Source of the DNA: Winogradskyella algicola
Lineage (GTDB): Bacteria; Bacteroidota; Bacteroidia; Flavobacteriales; Flavobacteriaceae
Direction of reading: 5' to 3'
Assembly (NCBI RefSeq): GCF_005869935.1
Contig: NZ_SZQF01000001.1
Location: 434,001 to 498,000 of the forward strand
DNA: 64,000 nt
Positions 18,206 through 26,336 of this stretch are shown here, one piece after another. The notes below the pieces were generated by a model. It had not been told where the DNA came from. It ran no database searches and saw only the letters and a program-made list of their open reading frames with translations. Every line of letters begins with the position of its first letter. Positions within the stretch are counted from its first letter, which is position 1. The translations under genes were made by a program, and so were the position numbers.

Positions 18206-19321
18206 ATGAATTTATCGTATTGGGAAATAAAGACTTGGTTATCCAATGTTGACTTTACAGTTGTTGGCAGTGGTATTGTAGGTTTAAGTTGTGCACTAGA
18301 GTTACGACAGAAGTATCCAAATGCTAAAATAATTGTGCTTGAAAAAGGCATTTTACCTCAAGGAGCTAGTACAAAAAATGCAGGTTTTGCTTGTTTTGGA
18401 AGTTTAAGTGAGATAATCGATGACTTAAACCATCATTCTGAAGATGAAGTTTTAGATTTAATTACAAAGCGTATCAATGGCTTAAAACTGCTACGAGAAA
18501 CTCTTGGGGACCAACAGATAGATTATAAACCTCACGGTGGTTACGAGTTATTTTTAAATAGTGATACTCAACTTTACGAATCGTGTAAAGAAAACCTTGA
18601 CAGAATCAACCGCTTATTAAATTCTATTTTTAATGCTGATGTTTTTTCATTCAGACCCAATAATTTTGGTTTTAATCATGTGAAAAATCAATTGAGTTTT
18701 AACCAATTTGAAGGTCAGATAGACACAGGAAAAATGATGGATGCGCTATTAAAAAAAGCAAGCTCAGTTGGTATTAAAATCCTGAATAATTGTAATGTGA
18801 AAACTATAAGTGAGGATAATGGACGTGTACATATTCATACAGATAATTTTCAATATACATCCAATAAAGTCCTTATAGCAACGAATGGTTTTACATCACA
18901 ATTAATTTCTGAAAAAGTAAAGCCCGCTCGTGCTCAGGTATTAATCACAAAACCCATCAAAAACCTTAAAATTAAAGGCACTTTTCATTTAGACAGAGGC
19001 TTTTATTATTTCAGGAATATTGATAACAGAATTCTATTTGGTGGTGGTAGAAACCTTGATTTTAAAGGAGAAGAAACCAACCAATTTGGCGAGACAGAAC
19101 TAATTCAAAACAAGCTTGAAGAGCTTTTGAAAACAACTATAATTCCAGAGACAGAGTTTGAAATAGAGCATAGTTGGTCTGGCATTATGGGAGTTGGTAA
19201 TCAGAAAAAATCAATTGTAAAACCATTAAGTGAGAATGTGTATTGTGGCGTACGCCTTGGCGGCATGGGTGTAGCCATTGGTAGTTTGGTTGGTAAAGAA
19301 CTCGCAAATTTATTAGACTAA
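18206..19321 (+). CDS. FAD-dependent oxidoreductase of the DadA/amino-acid oxidase type
   Basis: 371 residues. N-terminal dinucleotide fold (DFTVVGSGIVGLSCALEL, GxGxxG) with a typical FAD ribose motif (IIVLEKGILPQGAS) and 'STKNAGFACFGS'. The C-terminus carries the second FAD motif 'NVYCGVRLGGMGVAIGSLVGKELA'. The fold is that of glycine oxidase / D-amino-acid dehydrogenase, but the substrate cannot be read from sequence. It starts 5 nt after the terminator hairpin of the upstream gene, and the gap to the next gene contains a hairpin repeat. Confidence 0.85.
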   Translation: MNLSYWEIKTWLSNVDFTVVGSGIVGLSCALELRQKYPNAKIIVLEKGILPQGASTKNAGFACFGSLSEIIDDLNHHSEDEVLDLITKRINGLKLLRETLGDQQIDYKPHGGYELFLNSDTQLYESCKENLDRINRLLNSIFNADVFSFRPNNFGFNHVKNQLSFNQFEGQIDTGKMMDALLKKASSVGIKILNNCNVKTISEDNGRVHIHTDNFQYTSNKVLIATNGFTSQLISEKVKPARAQVLITKPIKNLKIKGTFHLDRGFYYFRNIDNRILFGGGRNLDFKGEETNQFGETELIQNKLEELLKTTIIPETEFEIEHSWSGIMGVGNQKKSIVKPLSENVYCGVRLGGMGVAIGSLVGKELANLLD

Positions 19322-19324
19322 TTA

Positions 19325-19346
19325 AATTCCTGCGAAGGCAGAAATC
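19325..19346. repeat. TTCCTGCgaaGGCAG hairpin repeat (copy 1)
   Basis: ATTCCTGC-GAA-GGCAGAAAT, an imperfect hairpin in the 38-nt gap; related to the copies at 22316-22337 and 24280-24300. Confidence 0.6.
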
Positions 19347-19359
19347 TCATAGGTAATTC

Positions 19360-19821
19360 ATGGCGGAAGAAATCAGAATAAAACAACACCTATATACTAA
19401 ATGTCAAGACGCCTTAAACAGCCGACTAAAAGTCTTACGACAAAAAATCCTAGACCTGCAAAGCGACTTGCAATCAGAGACTAAAAGTTCTGCAGGCGAC
19501 AAACACGAAACTGGTCGTGCTATGTTACAATTAGAGCGTGAAAAAGCTGGTCAACAGCTTGCTGAAATTCAGAAGCAATCTGATTTACTGAATAGAATTA
19601 ATACTCAAAACATCCAAGATACTGTAGCTCTAGGCTCTATTGTATACACTACTCAAACTAATTATTTTTTAGCGGTAAGTGTGGGCGAAATAAATTTTAA
19701 TGAAATTTCTTTTTTTGCCATTTCTCCTGCAACTCCAGTTGCTAAATTATTGATTAGTAAAACTATAGGTGATACTGTAAAGTTTCGTGACAAAGAAATC
19801 GCCATCACAAAAATTCTTTAA
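19360..19821 (+). CDS. GreA/GreB-like small protein (Bacteroidota family often mislabelled 3-oxoacyl-ACP synthase)
   Basis: 153 residues. The N-terminal ~80 residues form a charged coiled-coil hairpin (QKILDLQSDLQSETKSSAGDKHETGRAMLQLEREKAGQQLAE), and the C-terminal half is a small beta domain ('ALGSIVYTTQTNYFLAVSVG', 'ISPATPVAKLLISKTIGDTVKF') like the FKBP-like domain of GreA/Rnk. The acidic loop residues DKHETG at the coiled-coil tip resemble the tip of Gre factors, so an RNA-polymerase secondary-channel role is possible. Databases often name this family '3-oxoacyl-ACP synthase', but no thiolase fold is present. Confidence 0.75.
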   Translation: MAEEIRIKQHLYTKCQDALNSRLKVLRQKILDLQSDLQSETKSSAGDKHETGRAMLQLEREKAGQQLAEIQKQSDLLNRINTQNIQDTVALGSIVYTTQTNYFLAVSVGEINFNEISFFAISPATPVAKLLISKTIGDTVKFRDKEIAITKIL

Positions 19822-19882
19822 AATACAGTTATTCCTTCATTGCCTCTAAAAACTATCGTAACTTCACAATAAAAAGTTTGCT

Positions 19883-20401
19883 GTGTTACGTTTAATTTTA
19901 GTCTATCTTGTTTTTGTGTGTTCAAATTTTGGCTTTAGTCAGAATAACTCAAGTATTGATTTTATTATAAAAAATTTAGGAATAAATGTAGATGGTCATT
20001 TCAACACATTCACCATTAATACTGAGTTCGATGCAGATAATCAATTAACTGAAATTTTAAGTAAAATTGAGGTTGCGTCTATTGAAACTGGGATTGATAG
20101 CAGAGACGAACACTTGCTAAAGGAAGACTATTTTCATCAGGAAAAACACGAGTATATCACGCTTCAAAGCACATCGATTAAAAAGGAAAGCACTACAGAA
20201 TACCTTATCTCAGCCAACCTTACCATAAAAGGAAAAACAAAGGTAATTTCAATACCTGTTAAGGTGCAAAAGACGGATTCAGGCAGAACCAAAATAACAT
20301 CTTATTTTGAAATTAACAGAAGTGATTTTGATGTTGGTGGTGGCAGTTTTGTAATGAGTAAAACGGTAAAAATCAATGTAACACATTACCACGAGCAATA
20401 A
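19883..20401 (+). CDS. YceI-like lipid-binding periplasmic protein
   Basis: 172 residues with a GTG start; no in-frame ATG or TTG fits the signal peptide (VLRLILVYLVFVCSNFGFSQ). The remainder is a lipocalin-like YceI barrel: 'IDFIIKNLGINVDGHFNTFTI', 'LTIKGKTKVISIPVKVQ' and 'FEINRSDFDVGGG'. YceI proteins bind polyisoprenoids or other long lipids in the periplasm. Its stop codon overlaps the next ATG by one base (TAATG), so it is translationally coupled to the FAD oxidoreductase. That makes it the first gene of the polyketide cluster, perhaps a carrier for the product (inference). Confidence 0.85.
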   Translation: MLRLILVYLVFVCSNFGFSQNNSSIDFIIKNLGINVDGHFNTFTINTEFDADNQLTEILSKIEVASIETGIDSRDEHLLKEDYFHQEKHEYITLQSTSIKKESTTEYLISANLTIKGKTKVISIPVKVQKTDSGRTKITSYFEINRSDFDVGGGSFVMSKTVKINVTHYHEQ

Positions 20402-21534
20402 TGCAAAAGCAATATTTTGATGTTATAATTATTGGTGGTGGATTAGCAGGCTTGTGTTCTGCTATTCACTTATCAAAACATGACTTAAAGGTGTTGCTCA
20501 TCGAAAAAAACAGCTATCCAAAACACAAAGTTTGTGGTGAATACATTTCCAATGAGGTGTTACCATATTTAAATTATTTAGGCTTTAACCCATTTGATTT
20601 TGGCGCTAAGCGCATTTCAAAATTCGAGTTAACCACACACAACAATAAAAAGATTGAAGCTAATCTACCACTTGGTGGATTTGGGATGAGCCGTTATGAA
20701 ATGGATTTTCAGCTCTATCAATTAGCATTAAAGTATGGAGTTTCGGTTGAGCAGGATACCGTAGTGGACGTTGCATTTAAAAATGATGAGTTTCAAGTCG
20801 AAACAAAATCTAACACCATCTTTACTTCAAAAATTGCCATTGGTGCCTTTGGGAAACGCTCAAATTTAGATGTAAAATTCAAACGTGATTTCATTAGAAA
20901 GAAGTCGCCATATCTAGGAGTGAAAATTCATGTATCAGGAAATTTCCCAGAAGATAAAGTAGCGCTTCATAATTTTAAAGGAGGTTATTGTGGCGTTTCA
21001 AAGGTTGAAAACAACCATATCAATCTATGCTATATTACTAGTTATGATGCCTTTAAAAAGCATAAGGATATAGAATCGTTTCAAGGTGAGGTGGTTTTTA
21101 AAAATTCCGCATTGAAACATATTTTTCAGCATACAGATACTGTGTTTGAAAACCCCTTAACTATTAGTCAGATTTCTTTTGAAACAAAAAATCCTGTTGA
21201 AAATCACATATTAATGTGTGGTGACTCTGCCGGAATGATTCATCCTTTATGTGGCAATGGCATGGGAATGGCTATAAGAAGTGCAAAAATAGTGTCTGAT
21301 GGCATTGTAGAGTTTTTAAATGAGGACACTAAATCTAGAAGTCAACTGGAGATATCTTATACCAAGACTTGGCGCAAAACGTTTGCCTTTCGATTAAAAA
21401 TCGGTCACGCTATTGCGTATTTATTCAGGCAAGATTGGTTAGCGCCAAAATTACTTGTACTTTTAAGAGTATTTCCGTTTTTGGTGCCTCAAATCATAAG
21501 AATGACGCACGGTAAATTGATGAAGATGCCATAA
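20401..21534 (+). CDS. FAD-dependent oxidoreductase of the geranylgeranyl reductase / aromatic hydroxylase superfamily
   Basis: 377 residues. N-terminal FAD Rossmann motif DVIIIGGGLAGLCSAIHL, then VLLIEKNSYPKHKVCGEYIS, the 'KVCGE' signature of geranylgeranyl-reductase-like and tryptophan-halogenase-like flavoproteins. The second FAD motif is 'MCGDSAGMIHPLCGNGMGMAIRSA' (GDxxGxxxP). There is no cleaved signal; a C-terminal hydrophobic stretch (LLVLLRVFPFLVPQII) suggests membrane association. By analogy with SrsC it could hydroxylate a phenolic lipid ring, or it could reduce polyene double bonds. It is coupled to YceI upstream by a 1-nt stop/start overlap. Confidence 0.87.
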   Translation: MQKQYFDVIIIGGGLAGLCSAIHLSKHDLKVLLIEKNSYPKHKVCGEYISNEVLPYLNYLGFNPFDFGAKRISKFELTTHNNKKIEANLPLGGFGMSRYEMDFQLYQLALKYGVSVEQDTVVDVAFKNDEFQVETKSNTIFTSKIAIGAFGKRSNLDVKFKRDFIRKKSPYLGVKIHVSGNFPEDKVALHNFKGGYCGVSKVENNHINLCYITSYDAFKKHKDIESFQGEVVFKNSALKHIFQHTDTVFENPLTISQISFETKNPVENHILMCGDSAGMIHPLCGNGMGMAIRSAKIVSDGIVEFLNEDTKSRSQLEISYTKTWRKTFAFRLKIGHAIAYLFRQDWLAPKLLVLLRVFPFLVPQIIRMTHGKLMKMP

Positions 21535-21553
21535 GTTAAAATATAATGTAATT

Positions 21554-21579
21554 GTCATGCTGAGCTTGTCGAAGCATCT
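21554..21579. repeat. CTGAGCTTGTCGAAG dispersed repeat (copy A)
   Basis: GTCATGCTGAGCTTGTCGAA followed by GCATCT, with AGATGC/GCATGA dyad ends, filling most of the 60-nt gap. Same core as the copies at 23412-23460 and 24318-24348 and the one inside lpxH at 58857-58874. Confidence 0.75.
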
Positions 21580-21594
21580 ATTTAAGAATTAAAA

Positions 21595-22299
21595 ATGTTT
21601 ATTGACACCACATATCGAAGTGACGCCACAGAAATTATGGACGATTTTACCATGAAAGGTGAGTTGTTGCGTGATACACTCGATAAATTGGGTAAAATTA
21701 ATAAATGGTTAGGAGGCAATAGTGTCACTATTAATGGTGTAGAACAACTATTAAAAGACTATTCAAAAGCAGAACTTATTACCATAATTGACCTTGGTTG
21801 TGGCCATGGCGATATGTTGCGTTTACTGGCCGATTTTGGTAGAAAGCATAATTATAAATTTAGACTCATTGGAATTGACGCCAATAAAGATGCGATTGAC
21901 TATGCCACGGAATTATCTAATAGTTACCACGAAATAAGCTTTCAAAATCTTGATATTTTTTCTGAAGAATTCAAAAATTCGAATTTCGATATTGCGCTAT
22001 CAACGCTTTTTTTACATCATTTTAAAAGTGAAGACATAGAACAATTATTAAAATTACTGACATCTAAAGCAACCTTAGGAGTTGTTGTTAATGACTTACA
22101 CCGAAGCAAACTCGCATATGGTTTATTCAAATTATTAGGTCTGGTAATTTCAAACGAGATGATTGTACAAGATGGCCTAACGTCAATTTTGCGAGCATTT
22201 AAACGCAAAGATTTAGAAGAATACGCAAACCAATTACAACTTAAGTCACAAATCCGTTGGAAATGGGCTTTCCGCTACCAATGGTTGATTAAAACATGA
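21595..22299 (+). CDS. Class I SAM-dependent methyltransferase
   Basis: 234 residues. SAM-binding motif I is IIDLGCGHGDMLRLL (about residues 62-76), followed by an acidic residue after strand 2 (LIGIDANKDAID) and motif IV-like 'FDIALSTLFLHHF'. The N-terminus (MDDFTMKGELLRDTLDKLGKIN) is the helical cap seen in small-molecule O/C-methyltransferases of Bacteroidota. Position between the flavoenzyme and the type III PKS suggests ring O- or C-methylation of the polyketide lipid, comparable to SrsB; the exact site is not predictable. Confidence 0.87.
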   Translation: MFIDTTYRSDATEIMDDFTMKGELLRDTLDKLGKINKWLGGNSVTINGVEQLLKDYSKAELITIIDLGCGHGDMLRLLADFGRKHNYKFRLIGIDANKDAIDYATELSNSYHEISFQNLDIFSEEFKNSNFDIALSTLFLHHFKSEDIEQLLKLLTSKATLGVVVNDLHRSKLAYGLFKLLGLVISNEMIVQDGLTSILRAFKRKDLEEYANQLQLKSQIRWKWAFRYQWLIKT

Positions 22300-22315
22300 T
22301 GAATACTAATAAACA

Positions 22316-22337
22316 GATTCCTGCTTGAACAGGAAAT
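22316..22337. repeat. TTCCTGC hairpin repeat (copy 2)
   Basis: GATTCCTGCTTGAACAGGAA, stem TTCCTG/CAGGAA, lying in the 42-nt gap just before the PKS start codon; it may fold over the ribosome-binding region. Confidence 0.6.
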
Positions 22338-22341
22338 TAAT

Positions 22342-23394
22342 ATGGCTGTAAGAATAACATCAGTTGCAAAGCAACTACCACAATATACAAGAGAAACCAA
22401 AGATATCCTGCCCTTTGTGGAGCTTTGGTTAGAGGGACAAGAAGAACGTTTTAAACGTAAGGTCCTAAAGATTTTTGAGAATGCCGCAGTGGATAAACGT
22501 TATTCCATTATGGATGCCGAAGAGGTATTTTTAAAGACCTCATTTGAAGAAAAAAATGACATATATACTAGAGAATGTATAAAGATTGCAGAAGCGTCAT
22601 TAATAAAAGCACTTGATAAAGCACATCTACAACCAACAGATATTGATTATATCATAACCGTTTCCTGCACTGGAATTATGATTCCGTCATTAGATGCTTA
22701 TTTAATCAACAGGCTGAAGATGAAACAAGATATCGTGCGTTTGCCTGTAACCGAAATGGGTTGTGCAGCAGGAGTTTCTGGAATTTTGTACGCCAAGAAT
22801 TTTTTAAAAGCAAATCCGAGCAAACGTGCAGTTGTCATTGCGGTCGAATCACCAACAGCAACCTTTCAGCTAGAGGATTATTCTATGGTTAATATTGTAA
22901 GTGCCGCAATTTTTGGAGATGGTTGTGCAAGTGTAATTTTGTCGTCATATAAAGATGAACAAGGGCCAGAAATTATAGACGAGGCTATGTACCATTTCTT
23001 TGATGCAGAACATATGATGGGTTTTAAGTTGAGAAATTCAGGACTTCAAATGGTATTGGATCAATCAGTGCCGCAGACCATTGCAGATCATTTCCCAAAA
23101 ATTATTCATCCCTTTTTAGAACGAAACAATCTAACCATTAAAGATATTGACCATTTGGTGTTTCATCCAGGTGGAAAAAAAATTGTTCAAACCGTTGAAG
23201 AGCTATTTGGTGATTTAGGCAAGAATATTGACGACACAAAAGAAGTGTTAAGACTGTATGGCAACATGAGTAGTGCAACTGTGCTATATGTGTTAGAACG
23301 ATTTATGGATAGAAATTTACCAAAAGGAGACAAAGGTGTTATGTTAAGTTTCGGACCTGGATTTTCTGCACAACGTATATTATTAGAATGGTGA
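22342..23394 (+). CDS. Type III polyketide synthase (chalcone/stilbene synthase family)
   Basis: 350 residues. Thiolase-fold homodimeric PKS with the complete Cys-His-Asn triad: C141 (VTEMGCAAGVSG), H275 (HLVFHPGGKKI) and N308 (LYGNMSSATVL). The C-terminal LSFGPGFS loop corresponds to the GFGPG cyclisation loop of plant chalcone synthase. These enzymes extend an acyl-CoA or acyl-ACP starter with malonyl units and fold it to resorcinols, pyrones or phloroglucinols. The adjacent acyl-carrier and FAS-like genes suggest a long-chain acyl-ACP starter. Central gene of the cluster. Confidence 0.95.
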   Translation: MAVRITSVAKQLPQYTRETKDILPFVELWLEGQEERFKRKVLKIFENAAVDKRYSIMDAEEVFLKTSFEEKNDIYTRECIKIAEASLIKALDKAHLQPTDIDYIITVSCTGIMIPSLDAYLINRLKMKQDIVRLPVTEMGCAAGVSGILYAKNFLKANPSKRAVVIAVESPTATFQLEDYSMVNIVSAAIFGDGCASVILSSYKDEQGPEIIDEAMYHFFDAEHMMGFKLRNSGLQMVLDQSVPQTIADHFPKIIHPFLERNNLTIKDIDHLVFHPGGKKIVQTVEELFGDLGKNIDDTKEVLRLYGNMSSATVLYVLERFMDRNLPKGDKGVMLSFGPGFSAQRILLEW

Positions 23395-23411
23395 CAAAAT
23401 GGGTGTTTTGT

Positions 23412-23460
23412 TATGCTGAACTGTCACGCTGAGCTTGTCGAAGTGTTGTTTCAGCATCTC
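23412..23460. repeat. CTGAGCTTGTCGAAG dispersed repeat (copy B, full palindromic form)
   Basis: The longest copy, with outer arms ATGCTGAA (23413-23420) and TTCAGCAT (23450-23457) enclosing ACGCTGAGCTTGTCGAAGTG. It occupies the PKS-SDR gap and creates a false upstream start for the SDR frame. Confidence 0.8.
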
Positions 23461-23476
23461 ACTGATACAAAGAAAA

Positions 23477-24274
23477 ATGACTAAAGAATTTCAAAATAAA
23501 AACTATTGGGCCTTAATTTTAGGTGGAAGTAGCGGTCTCGGTTTGGCAACAGCAAAAAAGTTAGCCAAACACGGCATGAATATTTGCATTGTGCACCGAA
23601 GCCCAAGATTGCAACAGGAGGTGATTTTAAAAGAATTTGAAGTTATAAAACAAGAAGGTGTTCAATTTAAATCATTTAATAGTGACGCGTTTAAAACCGA
23701 AAAACGTAAGTCAATAATCGAAGAACTGAAATCATTACTTGGAGATAGTCACAAAATCAGAACATTGGTTCATAGTGTTGCAAAAGGTAATTTAAAACCA
23801 ATGATTTCAGATGAAAACACTGAGCTCGAACATGATGATTTCGTACTAACTATTCAAGCTATGGGAATTAGTTTGTACGACTGGGTTAAATCGGTTTTTG
23901 AAGCAAGATTATTTGCTGAAGACGCTCGTATTATAAGCTTTACAAGTGAAGGGAATTCAAAAGCTTGGAAAAATTATGCCGCTGTTTCAGCTGCAAAGGT
24001 TACACTTGAGGCCATAACTAGAAACATAGCCTTAGAATTTGCACCACATGGCATTAAAGCCAATTGTATACAAGCAGGAGTTACGGACACAGTTTCTTTA
24101 CGAATGATTCCTGGAAATGAGCAAATAATAAAGTACACATTAAAACGAAATCCAAACAAGCGCTTAACCAAACCTGAGGATGTGGCCAATGTTGTTTATT
24201 TACTTACAAAGGATGAGGCTTCTTGGATTACAGGAACGATTATTCCAGTTGATGGCGGCGAACATTTATCGTAG
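23477..24274 (+). CDS. SDR-family reductase, FabL-like enoyl-ACP reductase
   Basis: 265 residues from the ATG at 23477; the longer frame starting at 23435 is encoded by a dispersed repeat. Rossmann motif GGSSGLGLA (16-24). The active-site Tyr-Lys pair is Y167-x6-K174 (YAAVSAAKV), the spacing of enoyl-ACP reductases FabI/FabL, not the Y-x3-K of FabG ketoreductases. The C-terminus (VYLLTKDEASWITGTIIPVDGG) also fits FabL. It would therefore reduce the enoyl intermediate after the neighbouring dehydratase. No dedicated ketoreductase is present, so the housekeeping FabG presumably serves. Confidence 0.82.
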   Translation: MTKEFQNKNYWALILGGSSGLGLATAKKLAKHGMNICIVHRSPRLQQEVILKEFEVIKQEGVQFKSFNSDAFKTEKRKSIIEELKSLLGDSHKIRTLVHSVAKGNLKPMISDENTELEHDDFVLTIQAMGISLYDWVKSVFEARLFAEDARIISFTSEGNSKAWKNYAAVSAAKVTLEAITRNIALEFAPHGIKANCIQAGVTDTVSLRMIPGNEQIIKYTLKRNPNKRLTKPEDVANVVYLLTKDEASWITGTIIPVDGGEHLS

Positions 24275-24279
24275 ATAAA

Positions 24280-24307
24280 ATTCCTGCGAAAGCAGGAATC
24301 TTTTTTA
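24280..24307 (+). terminator. TTCCTGC hairpin repeat (copy 3) with T-tail, possible terminator
   Basis: ATTCCTGC-GAAA-GCAGGAAT followed by CTTTTTT directly after the SDR stop. It is the third copy of the TTCCTGC repeat and is well formed as an intrinsic terminator, so it may split the cluster into two transcripts. Confidence 0.65.
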
Positions 24308-24317
24308 ATTAGTACAG

Positions 24318-24348
24318 AACTGTCACCTTGAGCGCAGTCGAAAGGTCT
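24318..24348. repeat. CTGAGC-GTCGAA dispersed repeat (copy C, diverged)
   Basis: CTGTCACCTTGAGCGCAGTC followed by GAAAGGTCT; same family as copies A and B, with GCGCAG replacing GCTTGT. Immediately upstream of the dehydratase ATG. Confidence 0.7.
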
Positions 24349-24353
24349 TAAAA

Positions 24354-24791
24354 ATGAAGAAAGAAGAAATCATAGCATTATTACCTTACGAAAAACCATT
24401 TTTATTTGTAGATGGTATTGATTCAATTTCTGAGGATGGCATTTCTGGGCATTATACATTTAAAGACGATGAGTTTTTTTATAAGGGCCACTTCAAAGGC
24501 AATCCTATTACGCCAGGTGTTATCCTTACAGAATGTATGGCACAAATTGGTTTAGTGTGTTTAGGAATTTATTTATTAAAAGATGAACTAAGTGAAACTC
24601 AAAAACCACAGATAGCCTTGACAGCTAATCAAATGGATTTTTATTTACCAGTATTACCAGGTGAAAAAGTGAATGTACAATCAGAAAAAACGGTATTTCG
24701 ATTCAATAAATTAAAGTGTAATGTAAAAATGGTTAACAAGGATGGTGAACTTGTTGCACGAGGAACCATTTCAGGCATGTTAAAAGTATGA
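24354..24791 (+). CDS. FabZ-like 3-hydroxyacyl-ACP dehydratase (hotdog fold)
   Basis: 145 residues, about the length of FabZ. Motifs in order: LLPYEKPFLFVDGI (active-site entry), GHFKGNPITPGVILTECMAQ with the catalytic His of GHF and Glu of TECMAQ, and a hotdog C-terminal strand (GELVARGTISGML). It dehydrates 3-hydroxyacyl-ACP. It is a paralogue dedicated to this cluster rather than the housekeeping FabZ, which usually sits with lpx genes. Its stop overlaps the ketosynthase ATG by 4 nt (ATGA), so translation is coupled. Confidence 0.9.
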   Translation: MKKEEIIALLPYEKPFLFVDGIDSISEDGISGHYTFKDDEFFYKGHFKGNPITPGVILTECMAQIGLVCLGIYLLKDELSETQKPQIALTANQMDFYLPVLPGEKVNVQSEKTVFRFNKLKCNVKMVNKDGELVARGTISGMLKV

Positions 24792-26062
24792 GTAAGCGAG
24801 TAGTTATAACAGGATTAGGCGTTGTTGCACCAAACGGAGTTGGTGTTTCAGAATTTACAGATGCATTAAAAAATGGCACGTCCGGAATTTCATTTCACCA
24901 AGAATTAAAAGACCTAAACTTTTCCTGCCAAATAGGCGGTATTCCAAAGGTAACAGATGATCTAAAATCTGAATATTTTACTGATTTACAATTGCGAGGT
25001 TTTAATAGTTCGGGTATTTTATATGGCTGTATTGCAGGTGTAGATGCATGGAAAGATGCAGGACTACAAATTGATTCTAATGGTGATGTTGATTATGAAA
25101 CAGGACTCATATTTGGTACAGGAACTTCTGGTGTAGAAAAATTCAGGGAAGCCATTTACAAGCTCGATGATGGTAATGTAAGACGATTAGGAAGCACAGT
25201 TGTTATACAAACTATGGCAAGTGGTGTAAGTGCTTACCTCAGCGGTATGCTTGGATTGGGCAATCAAGTAACTACGAACTCTTCTGCGTGTACAACAGGC
25301 ACCGAATCGTTATTAATGGGTTATGATCGAATTAAAAGTGGAAAAGCAAAACGCATGCTAGTAGGAAGCTGTAGTGATCACGGACCATATATTTGGGGCG
25401 GTTTTGATGCCATGCGCGTTATGACTTATAAACACAATGATAGTCCAGAAGAAGGTTCAAGACCAATGAGTGCGTCAGCTTCTGGATTTGTTCCAGGAAG
25501 CGGTGCAGGTGCTTTGGTTTTGGAGTCACTGGATAGTGCTCTTGAGCGTGGTGCGCATATTTATGCTGAGGTTTTAGGTGGTGAAGTTAATTCAGGCGGT
25601 CAGCGCCAAGGCGGAACCTTAACTGCACCAAATCCTGAGGCAGTTCAGCGTTGTATAAAAAATGCATTAAAGCATTCAGGTATAACAGCAAAGGATATTG
25701 ATGTTATAAACGGCCATCTAACTGCGACTTCAAAAGATGCCTTGGAAATTGAAAACTGGACTAAAGCCCTAGGAAGACAACATAAGGATTTCCCATATAT
25801 CAACGCTACAAAGTCACTGATTGGTCACTGTTTGGCTTCGGCTGGGTCAATTGAGTGTGTAGCAAGTATTATTCAGCTTAAAGAACAATTTGTGGCGCCA
25901 AATATTAATTGCGAGGATCTTCATGAAGACATTGCAAATTTAATTGATTCATCAAAGGTGCCAACGCAAATCATTGAACACGATATTGACGTGATTGCAA
26001 AGGCTAGTTTTGGATTTGGAGATGTTAATGCTTGTGTTTTATTTAAGCGATTTATAGCGTAA
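24788..26062 (+). CDS. Beta-ketoacyl-ACP synthase (KAS I/II family)
   Basis: 424 residues. Active-site triad C168 (SSACTTGTES), H310 (INGHLTATSKD) and H347 (SLIGHCLASAG) with the accessory K342; all are intact, so it is a true condensing enzyme and not a chain-length factor. The first histidine motif reads GHLTAT instead of the usual HGTST, a diverged form that sets it apart from housekeeping FabF. It probably elongates the acyl-ACP starter for the type III PKS. Translationally coupled to the dehydratase; 22 nt before the ACP gene. Confidence 0.93.
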   Translation: MSKRVVITGLGVVAPNGVGVSEFTDALKNGTSGISFHQELKDLNFSCQIGGIPKVTDDLKSEYFTDLQLRGFNSSGILYGCIAGVDAWKDAGLQIDSNGDVDYETGLIFGTGTSGVEKFREAIYKLDDGNVRRLGSTVVIQTMASGVSAYLSGMLGLGNQVTTNSSACTTGTESLLMGYDRIKSGKAKRMLVGSCSDHGPYIWGGFDAMRVMTYKHNDSPEEGSRPMSASASGFVPGSGAGALVLESLDSALERGAHIYAEVLGGEVNSGGQRQGGTLTAPNPEAVQRCIKNALKHSGITAKDIDVINGHLTATSKDALEIENWTKALGRQHKDFPYINATKSLIGHCLASAGSIECVASIIQLKEQFVAPNINCEDLHEDIANLIDSSKVPTQIIEHDIDVIAKASFGFGDVNACVLFKRFIA

Positions 26063-26084
26063 CTTTACAATTCAAAAATACGCT

Positions 26085-26336
26085 ATGAACAACGACGAAT
26101 TAATTACCAAATTAAAAACTATAATAGCACCTTATATTCAAGATGAGGAAGCTTTCAAAAACCTTTCTGAAGACACAGATTTTGTAAAAGACTTAAAGAT
26201 TAACTCTGCAAATCTCGTGGATATTATTTTGGATATTGAGGACGAGTTTGATATTCGTTTGGAAAACGACGATATGGAAAAAATGCTAGATGTAAAATCT
26301 GCCATGGCGATCGTCACTTCTAAACTCAACAAATAA
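26085..26336 (+). CDS. Dedicated acyl carrier protein
   Basis: 83 residues, acidic four-helix ACP. The phosphopantetheine-accepting serine is S41 in DLKINSANLVD, where most ACPs have DSL; the NSA variant marks it as specialised rather than the fatty-acid AcpP. 'DIILDIEDEFDIRLENDDMEKM' is helix II-III. Its stop overlaps the next ATG by one base (TAATG), coupling the carrier to its own phosphopantetheinyl transferase. Confidence 0.93.
   Translation: MNNDELITKLKTIIAPYIQDEEAFKNLSEDTDFVKDLKINSANLVDIILDIEDEFDIRLENDDMEKMLDVKSAMAIVTSKLNK

Noticed and set aside
19360..19821. 3-oxoacyl-ACP synthase function often attached to this family
   Set aside because: The protein is a 153-residue coiled-coil plus small beta domain without any thiolase-fold or catalytic Cys-His motif; it is not evidence for an extra ketosynthase near the polyketide cluster.
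23435..23476. Upstream extension of the SDR gene
   Set aside because: The 14 extra residues are encoded by the dispersed palindromic repeat; the Rossmann fold starts properly from the ATG at 23477.
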